NCBI GenBank assembly: GCA_003024985.2
Contig: PXIH01S0005448.1
Source of the DNA: Euperipatoides rowelli
Taxonomy: Eukaryota; Onychophora; Udeonychophora; Euonychophora; Peripatopsidae
Length of the DNA: 10,520 bases
Reading direction: 5' to 3' (one strand)
Part shown: positions 1 through 7,671 of the stretch, in pieces
Numbering within the stretch: the stretch's first letter is position 1
Layout of the letters: every line of letters begins with the position of its first letter
Translations under genes and position numbers: made by a program
Notes under the pieces: generated by a model
What the model saw: only the letters and a program-made list of their open reading frames with translations
Database searches by the model: none
Told to the model about the DNA's origin: nothing

Positions 1-1
1 C

Positions 2-25
2 TCAGCCTCCACCGTCACTGATTGA
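2..25 (+). CDS. Possible C-terminal end of a gene entering from the left (very weak)
   Basis: The first 40 bases are about half G+C, against roughly a quarter elsewhere. In one frame they read S-A-S-T-V-T-D followed by TGA at 23-25, and an AATAAA polyadenylation hexamer lies at 75-80. This would fit the last codons and a very short 3' UTR of a gene upstream. Seven codons cannot identify any protein. Another frame stays open from base 3 to about 98, so the frame choice is not secure. The higher G+C is what I see; the coding assignment is inference. Confidence 0.17.
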   Translation, partial: SASTVTD

Positions 26-764
26 GCACTGTTCTAGACAAATTTTTTTCTATGTTAATTTCAATTCTAATTTAAATAAATTGTTTATTTTCTAATAGGA
101 TTAGTTATGTTACTGATTGATTTAGGTTGATATTTACGAGTAATGTTAAGTTTGTAATCATTTCATGTCAATTAAGAGTAAACTATTGTTGATCAATAAT
201 AACTTAATTTTTTTTAGATCTAGTAGAATGAGAAATGCAGTTGCATTATGAAATATAAACAGATAATAACAGGAATTTCTTTCAAGGATTTTATTTTAAA
301 ATATATACACTATACAGTATTGAATAATTATAAAGAGGGTGATTATTCTTCTATTGAAAGATGATTAAGGATGAGGAATTATGTTATTTTTAACCTTTTC
401 TAAGCTGTAGAATAAACTACTACATAACAAGTTTTCAAACTTATACAGTGTACCTAGATGTTTGCTCAAATCTTTAGATTTATGCAGATCGTCAATAAAA
501 TAATGGTGGGCAAGCCTATGTTCTATGTGAATTATAGATAATTGATTGAATGCTTTATAATTCATTTTTATATCTTACTTATGATTGATCAATTGTTTCA
601 AGTTTATTGTATATTTAACCTGGACAGAATGTGCACCTAGTGATTTTCCATATTCAATCAGCATTGATATTATGTTTTGATATTTGAATATTATTTTTTA
701 ATTATAGTAATTTCTTATTATATTTTAAATATCATAGAAAGATTTAATTATTCTTATCAATAAA
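26..764. other. AT-rich stretch without recognisable gene
   Basis: This stretch holds only AT-rich sequence with short T and A runs. There is a near-palindrome around TTGATCAA at about 168-183, and TTGATCAA appears again near 585. The minus strand has a 66-codon open frame at 365-565 with an ATG and an ordinary-looking amino-acid mix. It matches no family I know and is within the length expected by chance at this composition. I see no RNA gene or repeat unit here. Confidence 0.5.
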
Positions 765-837
765 ATGAACTCAAATTGCATATGCTATTTATGTCTTACA
801 GCTAATATTGTATATATAATTTTTATTATATTACCAG

Positions 838-876
838 ATGCATTTGACCAATCATTCATTGGTCAAACTATTAAAG
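838..876 (+). other. Candidate 39-nt micro-exon bounded by splice-like sites
   Basis: A T-rich tract ends in TTACCAG at 831-837, and 39 bases later AAAG|GTATGT gives a strong 5' splice-site match at 873-882. The enclosed 39 bases are exactly 13 codons long. In the frame with split codons at both ends (phase 1 to phase 1) they read about D-A-F-D-Q-S-F-I-G-Q-T-I-K, and inclusion would preserve the reading frame. I do not recognise the peptide. AG and GT signals are frequent in AT-rich DNA, so this is a hypothesis. The same bases contain a perfect 10-bp inverted repeat, which offers a competing explanation. Confidence 0.2.
843..867. repeat. Perfect 10-bp inverted repeat with 5-nt loop, two opposed CCAAT motifs
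   Basis: TTTGACCAAT at 843-852 is the exact reverse complement of ATTGGTCAAA at 858-867, separated by CATTC. It would form a tight hairpin. It could equally be a dyad binding site, since each arm carries CCAAT/ATTGG and a TTGAC core. It overlaps the candidate micro-exon. No function can be assigned from sequence alone. Confidence 0.6.
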
Positions 877-1043
877 GTATGTCTTTATGCATGTATGAAT
901 TGTGTCAGTGTAAATCCCATAAATCTTCCACTTTCAAATTCACATGGGAACGCAAGATTTTAAAATGTTTGGAGTGTTTGGATCATGCTGTTTATGAAAC
1001 TCTGTATCTCCCACACATTTATGATCTAGTTCTTATGGAATAA

Positions 1044-1473
1044 TGAATGGATAAGCTTGGATAGATGTTATCCAAATAAAAATAATTGTAGTTATAAAAT
1101 AGAATAATGGGGTAATTGATTAAATCTGTTTAAAAAATATAAAAGATAAAACCACAAACAGTTTTTCTTTTGGAGGCTGTCTTTTATAATATAAATTGTA
1201 TAGCTTAGTATTATGTTTTATATTTTTTGTATGTCTTTGTGCACGCAACAAAGAACATTATGCTCTAGAAACATATTTTCTTTATTATACAATAATGATG
1301 ATTCAGTTTCAATGGTGTGAACTAACAGAATTGTAATGGTGAAATGATATAAAATAAGAGAGAATAAATGGAATTGTAGCAAATTATAAATATTTTTCAT
1401 TTCTTTTAAAAAAATACTGTTTAGTAAAAACTTTTTAATAAATATTATATTAAAAAATATCTCTTATTTCTTG
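1044..1473. other. AT-rich stretch, nothing recognised
   Basis: Only low-complexity AT-rich sequence is visible, with AATAAA-like hexamers and short poly(A) and poly(T) runs. Open frames on either strand are about 60 codons or shorter and rich in F, I, L, N and K, as expected from composition. The stretch ends at the purine microsatellite. Confidence 0.5.
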
Positions 1474-1675
1474 ATAGAGAGATAGAGCAGGAGAGATAGG
1501 TGGAGAAAGAGCTATAAGTAGAGGAATAAGTAGACAGTGAGAGATAAAGAAAGAGAGTTAGAGAGAAAGGGATAGAGGTGGAAAGAATGGTAGACAGAAA
1601 GAGAGAGAGAGAGAGGTAGAAAGAGAGAGATAGGTAGAAAGAGAGAGAGATAGAGATAGAAAAAGAGAAAGAAAA
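1474..1675 (+). repeat. GA/GATA purine-tract microsatellite
   Basis: About 200 bases are almost pure A and G on the plus strand, built from imperfect GAGA, GATA, GGTAGA and AAAGA units. They include an uninterrupted (GA)n run near 1600-1615 and the recurring phrase AGAGATAGGTAGAAAGAG. Only scattered T and rare C interrupt it. The drift between units suggests an old compound microsatellite that grew by slippage. Long polypurine tracts of this type can adopt triplex (H-DNA) structures and are polymorphic in length; that is general knowledge, not shown here. Confidence 0.9.
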
Positions 1676-1817
1676 TGAATAATTCTGGTTACATAAATCC
1701 TCAATCAGAAATTATTTAGTCTCTTAATTTTATAAGTTTTTTCTTTTAACCAAATTTATAATTTTGATGCACAGGTCAGAAACAAACAAGAAAACAAAAA
1801 CAAATCATAGGCTAAGG

Positions 1818-1928
1818 TGATTATTTTGCAAAAACTAAGATAGCAGATAGGTGGACAATGAAGATTTTTTTTTATTCTTGAATTTGTTAATTCTTCTGTT
1901 AAAAAAAAAAAAATCCAACTATTTGTAA
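1818..1928 (+). repeat. Repeat unit A, copy 1 (about 111 bp)
   Basis: This block begins TGATTATTTTGCAAAAACTA, runs through a T run and a poly(A) run, and ends near ATCCAACTATTTGTAA. It recurs almost base for base at 2351-2460. The visible differences are in homopolymer lengths, one A/C change before the T run and one G/C change near the end. Such high identity over about 110 bases means a recent duplication or gene conversion. No coding capacity and no terminal inverted repeats are visible in the unit. Confidence 0.92.
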
Positions 1929-2006
1929 GTGAAAGTTGACACACCATAATATCTTCCATGTTATAAAAAAATAAAGAAAGAATTAATATATTAAAAACAA
2001 ATTTTC

Positions 2007-2020
2007 TCTGTCTGTCTGTC
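2007..2020 (+). repeat. Short (CTGT)n tetranucleotide run
   Basis: TCTGTCTGTCTGTC is a perfect tetranucleotide run of just over three units. It lies between repeat unit A copy 1 and the B array. It is too short to be strongly unstable and is noted as a landmark. Confidence 0.7.
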
Positions 2021-2058
2021 ATTCCGAACTCTTTAAATAGAATTTTCTCCCCAAAGGT

Positions 2059-2350
2059 TTGTCCAATTAAATTAAAATTTCAAATTTTGGTTACACTAGC
2101 GGTCTAGAATATGTATATAAAATGTCAAGGTCTTAGGTGGTCACATGGGGGTGCTATGGAGAGCCCCAAAAATTTCAATTTTTTAAAATGCTCCGATTAA
2201 GTTGAAATTTCAAATTTTGGTTACACTAGCGGTCTAGCATATGTATATAAAAGTCAAGGTCCTAGGTGGTCACATGTGGGTGCTATGGGGAGCCCCAAAA
2301 ATTTCAATTTTTAAAAATGTTCCGATTAAGTTAAAATTTGAAATTTGTGT
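2059..2350 (+). repeat. Tandem array of a ~130-bp unit B (two copies and the start of a third)
   Basis: Copy 1 (about 2059-2188) and copy 2 (about 2189-2317) share long blocks. Among them are CAAATTTTGGTTACACTAGC, then GGTCTAG, ATATGTATATAAAA, TCAAGGTC, TAGGTGGTCACATG and GAGCCCCAAAAATTTCAATT. The spacing is 130 bases (2081 to 2211). A third copy starts at about 2318 with a TCCGATTAAGTTAAAATTTG block and breaks off near 2350, where unit A copy 2 begins. The unit is G+C-richer than its surroundings. I do not recognise it as a named satellite or transposon. No open frame runs through the units. Confidence 0.92.
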
Positions 2351-2460
2351 TGATTATTTTGCAAAAACTAAGATAGCAGATAGGTGGACAATGAAGCTTT
2401 TTTTTTATTCTTGAATTTGTTAATTCTTCTGTTAAAAAAAAAAAATCCAACTATTTCTAA
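2351..2460 (+). repeat. Repeat unit A, copy 2, lodged inside the third B unit
   Basis: This is a near-identical direct copy of 1818-1928. On its left is the beginning of a B unit (through AAAATTTGAAATTTGTGT). On its right the B sequence resumes at TCACATGGGGATGCTAGAGG. The middle of that B unit (the GGTTACACTAGCGGTCTAG to CCTAGGTGG portion) is missing, as if replaced by A. This is the same orientation as copy 1, 533 bases downstream. Confidence 0.9.
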
Positions 2461-2690
2461 TCACATGGGGATGCTAGAGGGGACCAATTGAATTTCATCA
2501 TTTTACACAATGAAAATAGACTTGCCCATATTTTTGGGGAATGGGGGAGGGTTGAGCAAATAACATGGGAGTGTTTACCATAGTTCCAAACAGACACACA
2601 GCTCTGGGACCCCAAAAATTATTACCGTCAATTTTGACAGGTTTCCACTAGTTAGTAATGGTTGAAATTTTTAATTTTGTTGTCCAGAAA
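2461..2690 (+). repeat. Remainder of B copy 3 and a diverged fourth B-like unit
   Basis: TCACATGGGGATGCTAGAGG followed by GACCAATTGAATTTCATC matches the second half of unit B with small gaps. Further on, ACATGGGAGTGTTTACCA, then GGGACCCCAAAAATTATTA and GGTTGAAATTTTTAATTTTG fall in B order with unrelated insertions between them. This indicates a more decayed copy at about 2558-2690. The match is by eye and gapped, so its limits are approximate. Confidence 0.6.
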
Positions 2691-3405
2691 TGAAAATTGT
2701 TATAATTTGATAAATTGTATCCATAAAATTCCTAAATATTGTCATTTTCCTTTTTTTTATTTTTGTAGTACCATAATATTAAAAAGATTCAGAGATTTTA
2801 TGAATGCCTAATTTAATACTTGCATATTCTTCAGGCAAAATGAATTTTAAACAAATGTGATTATTTGAAAAAACATTCAAATTTTCTTTCATCCTGTTAC
2901 CTACTTAGATTTGTTTAACAATCTCAAGAGTGTCTAATAATTAACTTCTAAAAAAAAAATGTTTCATCCTGTTAATTTATCACCAAATTTTTTCTGAACC
3001 CATCTTTCTTGCATCTGGCTTCACCCACAAAGATACCCACATCACCCACAATCAACCTTTAATCCCATTGTCTAGGATGAATTACTTTACTGTTATGTTA
3101 AAGTGATATTTACATTAGGATTAACATTTAAAGATTTAATGATGATTTTAAATGGTATTAAATTATTATTATAATAACGAAATCAAATGCATACTTTGTT
3201 TTAATAATATTAACACTATAAAAAAGACATTAATTTTTGTTATAACATTTTTTTTTATTTCAATGTCCCTACCTCCAGGTATTTAGTTTACTGTAATTAT
3301 AAAGCCATGCTGTAATATTACACTTTGAATTTTGCTTGTTAATGTAATATTAAAAAAAAAAGTTTAATAAATTGGCTATAGCAAGTCATTTTTATGGATT
3401 TTATA
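2691..3405. other. AT-rich stretch, no gene recognised
   Basis: The stretch contains AT-rich filler with homopolymer A and T runs (for example near 2950 and 3351). It also contains a locally C-rich patch at about 3015-3065, listed separately. No open frame, RNA gene or element boundary can be supported. Confidence 0.5.
3022..3050 (+). repeat. Cluster of three CCCACA motifs
   Basis: CACCCACA occurs at 3022-3029 and 3043-3050, with TACCCACA between them at 3034-3041. Three copies in 29 bases of otherwise AT-rich DNA stand out. CACCC elements are known binding sites for KLF/SP-type zinc fingers, so an enhancer-like cluster is conceivable. It may equally be a degenerate short tandem repeat. Confidence 0.4.
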
Positions 3406-3501
3406 TATGGCAATTTTGATATAGGAGATATGGTAATTTTAATATAGGGGTTATGGTAGTTTTAATATACATAGAATATATGGTAATTTTAATAAAGGAG
3501 A
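3406..3501 (+). repeat. Minisatellite, four copies of a ~23-bp unit
   Basis: The consensus is about TATGGTAATTTTAATATAGG. Copies start at 3406, 3429, 3452 and 3479, giving spacings of 23, 23 and 27. Copies differ by a few substitutions (C/T, G/A), and the third carries a short insertion (ACATAGAA). It is a small AT-rich tandem repeat with no coding frame. Confidence 0.88.
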
Positions 3502-3968
3502 TAGGTTTAATGTTGATGTTTTAAGTTTCCTAAAAGAAAATAAGTAAGTGGTATTACTAAAATTTTCAAGGGATTATATACATAAATCAACATGACATTT
3601 TGTAGATTACCATATTATTCAAGATCCGTTTGCAATAAATTTCTCACTACATTCTCAACATTTAAAGAATTGACACTATAAAAAATATGATTTGCATAAT
3701 TATCAGGGAAGGAGCCGAAAGTCTAATTTATTGAAATATGAATATTGTACTTTTAAACTAGTTTATTGTTCATAAGTAGAGGTTGGCTTTAATCTTAATG
3801 GTAAATTGGTAATCTTGATCCAATTTAAATCTTGAATAATAAACATAGATTTAACAGGGAGAGTAGTGTATATCCCTTAGGATTTTATTAGATATAATGG
3901 GATCAGATGAATTAACAGGGTGTGTATGGAAATTTTCTCTTTTTACAACAAAAAGTACCAAATTTTAG
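3502..3968. other. AT-rich stretch, nothing recognised
   Basis: Two short phrases recur, TTTAACAGGGAGAG near 3850 and ATTAACAGGGTGTG near 3911, but they are too short and isolated to define an element. No open frame, tRNA or structured repeat is visible. Confidence 0.45.
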
Positions 3969-4184
3969 ATTTTTAGGCTGGTGGGTAGGAATAGTATTTA
4001 TCATAAAGGGGTTTGTTTTACAAATTTGTTGAATTGCGCAAAGACATATGCTCTAAATGATACAAAGAATAGGTGCAAATCTATAAGATTAAAACCTCCT
4101 TTCAAGAAATATTGGAAGAGTTTACTCCACCTAATAGGAGAAATTTACCTTTCCAAAGACTCTTTGTTGTTATTGAAGTGGTAG
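3969..4184 (+). pseudogene. Possible decayed retroelement fragment (LINE linker-like)
   Basis: One frame stays open for about 71 codons up to TAG at 4182-4184, preceded by TAG at 3966-3968, and has no upstream ATG of its own. Its composition is less biased than other open frames here. It reads N-L-L-N-C-A-K-T-Y early and P-P-F-K-K-Y-W-K-S-L-L-H-L-I-G-E later. The pattern AK-x-Y ... (P)KK(F/Y)WK-x-L-x-x-L(L/I)G is typical of the linker between endonuclease and reverse transcriptase in CR1/L2/Jockey-type LINE polyproteins. No catalytic motif is present, so the resemblance could be chance. It could also be a terminal exon, since TTTTTAG at 3970-3976 is acceptor-like. Confidence 0.25.
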
Positions 4185-4792
4185 AGCTAATGAATATTTT
4201 GGTAAAATTTAAATGTGGTATATAATAAATTAGTTTGTGGATGATAAAAATATATTTTTTTAATTCTGAGTGGGATGGATGGATAAGATCCTTTTAAGTT
4301 TGTAATAACTCACTGTGTCTTAACAGTAAAATGTTCTTGGAGTTTACTTTTATCTTTGTTCCAAAAATTGGGGTAAACCTAGATATAATTTTAACTGTGT
4401 GTTACCAAGAATATTAATAACCTTCATATATAAATTACATAGCTTTATTTAATACATTAATAGTTGAATCAGTCTAAGATTGAAAATTTTCAATTATTTC
4501 AGAAGGCAAAGAGGTTATCATCATGAGCCAATGGACAATTATTCTTCCAAAATTTTTAACATGCTTAAAAAAAAAAAAAAAAGTCATTATGTTAAAAATG
4601 TTTTCGTTAATTTGGATTGTTTAATCATTTGCATTTTGTGTTGTAATTTGATTCATTGTAAATTATCAATAAATATGAAATTGCTTCCTTTAATCTTATA
4701 AATTTGTCTGCAAGAGTAAGTTAATGACTAATTTGCTTGCATTCCGTTTTTTATTACTTTTTAAATCAAGTCTACTATTTACAAATTACTGA
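4185..4792. other. AT-rich stretch, no gene recognised
   Basis: The stretch holds a poly(A) run at about 4567-4581 and an acceptor-like TTTTCAATTATTTCAG ending at 4501. A short lysine- and cysteine-rich open frame crosses the poly(A) run (4480-4701) and looks like composition-driven noise. Nothing else is identifiable. Confidence 0.45.
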
Positions 4793-4811
4793 TCTTTTTA
4801 TTTCTTTTCAG
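4785..4811 (+). other. Strong splice-acceptor-like signal
   Basis: TTACTGAT (branch-point-like, about 4787-4794) is followed by a pyrimidine tract interrupted by a single A (CTTTTTATTTCTTTTC) and CAG ending at 4811. This is the best 3' splice-site match I can see on the plus strand. All three frames downstream meet a stop within about 17 codons, so any exon here would be a short terminal one or non-coding. I cannot link it to a donor. Confidence 0.3.
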
Positions 4812-4888
4812 AGGACAACCTTCATTTGTCATTTGACTAGTTATTTTTATACAATTCTTTAATTGAATCTTTTTTTTATTATTTTAAG

Positions 4889-4981
4889 GACAAAGCACGA
4901 CGGAAAGAAATGACTTTTTTCCTATTCATATCTAAGCTTTTGATTCCCTTAGTAAATTTAAATTCTACACATGAGAAATAA
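4889..4981 (+). CDS. Candidate short terminal exon (hypothetical)
   Basis: A T-rich tract ends in TTTTAAG at 4888. It is followed by an open frame beginning D-K-A-R-R-K-E-M-T and continuing hydrophobic (F-F-L-F-I-S-K) to TAA at 4979-4981. An AATAAA hexamer is at 4984-4989. The first 25 bases (GACAAAGCACGACGG and onward) are clearly G+C-richer and contain two CpG dinucleotides, unlike their surroundings. This would fit the final exon of a spliced gene, but 30 codons with no recognisable domain is thin evidence. Most of the frame could be chance. Confidence 0.2.
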   Translation, partial: DKARRKEMTFFLFISKLLIPLVNLNSTHEK

Positions 4982-4989
4982 AAAATAAA

Positions 4990-5608
4990 TATAATTGTTT
5001 AAAAGTTATTAACATTTAATACATATTGGTTTTTTTCTTCTATTAAAACCACATAGATATTGTAGAAACAAACATTGAAAAAAAAATGTATATTATAAAT
5101 AGTTGTTGATTTATTTTATAACAGACATTTTTATAAATAGACGACCTAAACCGATCAAATTTAATCTCTGAAAATATTAAATTGAAATTGAGGCTTTAAG
5201 TGCCTAGCTAGGATTTTATTTTGCCATTCAATAATAGAGATAACAACAATCACCACAGTACTATTAACGCTTCAATACCAACAACCAATTCAATCAATAT
5301 CAAGAATATCTAAAGGAAGAGTTGTGCTGTTTATTGTATAAACAGAAATTCTTCGAATCATTTTCCAAATTTTTTTTTTTCAAAACATTCTTTGTATATA
5401 TAAAGTATAATAAATCCTTCAGATGAGGAAAGTATTATTAGGGTGAAGTGAATTCCTATGCGGTGAAAACACTCTGATTATTTGATTTATGAATTGCATT
5501 TATTTTTTTGTTGTAAACTATATAGGACTTATGCCTTAATCTTTAAAAAATAAATAACCAATGCTTCTCCTTCAGCTATTATTATTAACAATACTACTAG
5601 TATTTATG
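4990..5608. other. AT-rich stretch, no gene recognised
   Basis: No open frame or element is visible. The only local structure is a perfect 10-bp palindrome, CCTAGCTAGG, at 5203-5212. A T run lies at about 5372-5380. Confidence 0.5.
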
Positions 5609-5644
5609 CTATTTTATAGTATAGTACTATTTTATAGTATAGTA
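5609..5644 (+). repeat. Perfect 18-bp tandem duplication
   Basis: CTATTTTATAGTATAGTA occurs twice head to tail, at 5609-5626 and 5627-5644. It is also partly self-complementary (TATAGTATAGTACTATTTTATA), so it can fold. It is a simple recent slippage duplication. Confidence 0.92.
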
Positions 5645-5701
5645 GCCTATTAATCAATATTTACTATATAACATTGTTGGAGTGATGCAACAGAGAGAAA
5701 A

Positions 5702-5792
5702 TTAACCCTTTCCACTCCACTGATGATTATATTGTATATAGACATTAAAAAATTCATCTTCCACTCCACTGTTACTATATATAGACATTTTT
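5702..5792 (+). repeat. Imperfect 49-bp direct repeat starting at a TTAA-CCCTTT end
   Basis: TCCACTCCACTG at 5711-5722 and 5760-5771 is followed in both copies by a spacer and TATATAGACATT (5735-5746 and 5778-5789). The left copy is preceded by TTAACCCTTT at 5702-5711. TTAA followed by CCCTTT is the layout of many piggyBac-superfamily termini. GGAGTGGAAA at 5991-6000 is the reverse complement of 5709-5718, but it is not followed by GGGTTAA. A complete element with matching ends therefore cannot be shown. Confidence 0.5.
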
Positions 5793-6004
5793 ATTCTTTA
5801 CAATTTAACAAGAATTGTTAGCTTCAAAAAAATGCTTCAAATTAGTCAAATTTATGTTCAATAGGACTTAAATATGTTTGCTTCTAATCTTAACAAATGA
5901 TTTAAAAAAAAAATAATATCAGGGGATTTAAAAGAATGCAAGCATGTTAAATTTTTTTGGAGTATAATGAAACCAAATATTAAAATAATTGGAGTGGAAA
6001 ACAG
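5793..6004. other. AT-rich spacer before the SINE
   Basis: This is plain AT-rich sequence ending with TTGGAGTGGAAAACAGGCC. It may belong to the insertion bracketed by the TCCACTCC / GGAGTGGA motifs, but this is not demonstrable by eye. Confidence 0.35.
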
Positions 6005-6082
6005 GCCTGTGGGCCTAGCCAAGTGATATAACCGTACTACTTGGTGTTACATTTTAATCCAATGGTATGTGTTCGAGTACCG
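6005..6082 (+). mobile_element. tRNA-derived SINE head (or decayed tRNA pseudogene)
   Basis: An A-box match, TAGCCAAGTGA at 6016-6026, fits the Pol III consensus TRGYNNARNGG at 10 of 11 positions. A B-box match, TGTTCGAGTAC at 6070-6080, fits GGTTCGANTCC at 9 of 11. The 43-base gap between them is in the normal tRNA range. The order GGCCTAG ... ACTTGG ... TAATCCAATGG ... TTCGAGTACCG follows the layout of many animal tRNA-derived SINE heads. A proper acceptor stem cannot be closed, so it is not a functional tRNA. The body and tail are unclear: the sequence after 6083 runs into ordinary AT-rich DNA with no obvious poly(A) end or target-site duplication. Confidence 0.62.
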
Positions 6083-6686
6083 AAGGAGTGTAAATTATGT
6101 ATGCAAAATTTAAATTATTTACTGCAGTTTTTTTATTCATGTATTCTAACTGTATATATATATATTTTCTTTGTATTCCTGGATTTTATTATGAATGTAA
6201 AATCAAGAATTGAAAATAAATGTATTTAAAAGATTAAAACAAGGTACGGGCTACTTGATTATTATTTTTTTAAAAAAAGAAAGTTTGGTTTTACAATATA
6301 TCATGTGTAGGCTATCTATAATAAAAGTTTATTAAAATTAACTGATACATAATAAATGCTCAGTTGTAAATGTTAAATCTTATTATTGAGGTCATAGTGA
6401 AGAGAATAAAATGAACACTGCCCAGATGGAAGCTCATAGAATTAGAAGTGGGCTAAATGTCAACTCACTGCACTGTCTAAATATTAACCTTTAATGGCTT
6501 AACATGAAAAATACAGATCACGTGTGATAATAATAAATAAAGTAGGATCATAAAGCATAATAAAGAGAAAAATGTACAAATGAAGTAATAGCTTTTTACA
6601 TTAGTTCATAATGGCACACTACTAAGAACTGATTCACAATGATAATCGTTTACTGATAAAGCTATTGGTTGCTTGGCTTAAAACCC
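6083..6686. other. AT-rich stretch, no gene recognised
   Basis: It may contain the undefined body of the SINE on its left side. A short TATATATATAT run lies near 6153. Somewhat less AT-biased sequence occurs at 6410-6500, but it has no sustained open frame. Nothing else can be supported. Confidence 0.45.
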
Positions 6687-6714
6687 ACTTGTAATTCTAA
6701 AAGGCTTTACAAGT
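6687..6714. repeat. Small perfect hairpin (8-bp stem)
   Basis: ACTTGTAA at 6687-6694 is the exact reverse complement of TTACAAGT at 6707-6714, with a 12-nt loop. There is no U-run or partner gene, so it has no evident role. Confidence 0.4.
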
Positions 6715-7671
6715 TGACTCTATTAGTGCCTGGTTGCCAACTTTTAATTCTGTAAAAAATATGCCAATTGAAATCCTGTGTTTAATTTTTTAAATATTAT
6801 AAATCCCTTATTGACCAAAATTTTTTGTTTAGACATAGCTATGCCTAATGCACTTGATGTATCAAAACAGTACATTTTGAATTATTGGTTGAACAACCCT
6901 TCTAATTCTCAACTCTTTCATTATTAATTTTAAAGTAATATTTAATATTACATAAAGTTATTCCTAATCAATTTACATTGCCTGTGGAGTAGAATAAACA
7001 TAGGGACAGAATTGACTAACAAAACACCAGCAAAAAAAAAATACATTACATTACAACATATAATCATATTTAAACATATAATAGATATGCTGACAAGCTG
7101 CTGACCAACAAAAGTAGTGTAACTTAACTATAAATATATTCAAATTTTATTATCTTCCTATGGAAATTTTTTTTTGCCATCAAAAATGTAGAAAATTGAA
7201 TCAGAAAATAAAAGAGTTAGCATTGAATAATGATATCAGAATGCAAGAATAAATGCTGAGGTGAGTATATCAGGGAGTTGATTCCAATGAAAGATTGATA
7301 GATGATCAATGCACCGACTAAATGGCCTGTTTTACTTTCAGATAAAATTAAGATAAGATAATATAGCATGCTCTAATTTCAGAAGCAGCAAACAACAAGT
7401 TCAATCTCTAGGTTCCAGTTATGATAATAAGGAATTCTTCATTCCAAAAATACAAATATATAAAAATACAACAGACTCCTCAGTCAAAAAAGACTGACCT
7501 GTCCTATATTTCATTCCAACATATTTTAAAATTAATTTATTATATATGTTATCAACAAAGTGAAGAATTAATAGGGCAATGTATGAAATTACTGTACAAT
7601 GTTATTGTTTTTGACAAAGTATGAAAATCCTCTCATTAATCCTTTATGTTAGGAAACAAAATGGTTAATAC
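6715..7671. other. AT-rich stretch, no gene recognised
   Basis: The stretch contains an acceptor-like TCTAATTTCAG ending at 7382. A 67-codon open frame follows at 7421-7624, rich in K, I, Y and Q and matching no family I know. Homopolymer A and T runs lie near 7033 and 7168. No element ends or RNA genes are visible. Confidence 0.45.

Noticed and set aside
365-565. Minus-strand 66-codon open frame with an ATG and fairly mixed composition
   Set aside because: It has no recognisable motif, no supporting splice or polyadenylation context, and a length expected by chance. Not called as a gene.
765-1043. 92-codon plus-strand open frame rich in cysteine
   Set aside because: It crosses the better-supported splice-like sites at 837 and 876, has no domain or signal peptide pattern, and resembles an accidental frame.
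1474-1675. CRISPR-like or satellite array
   Set aside because: The units are 2-8 bases, irregular, and without spacers. It is a compound microsatellite.
1756-2022. Minus-strand 88-codon open frame
   Set aside because: It overlaps repeat unit A and T/A homopolymers. The phenylalanine and lysine runs come from the poly(T) and poly(A) tracts.
4480-4701. Open frame with a run of lysines
   Set aside because: The lysine run is encoded by the poly(A) stretch at about 4567. The rest is composition-driven.
6041-6229. Open frame overlapping the tRNA-like region
   Set aside because: It is a by-product of the SINE head and the T-rich sequence after it.
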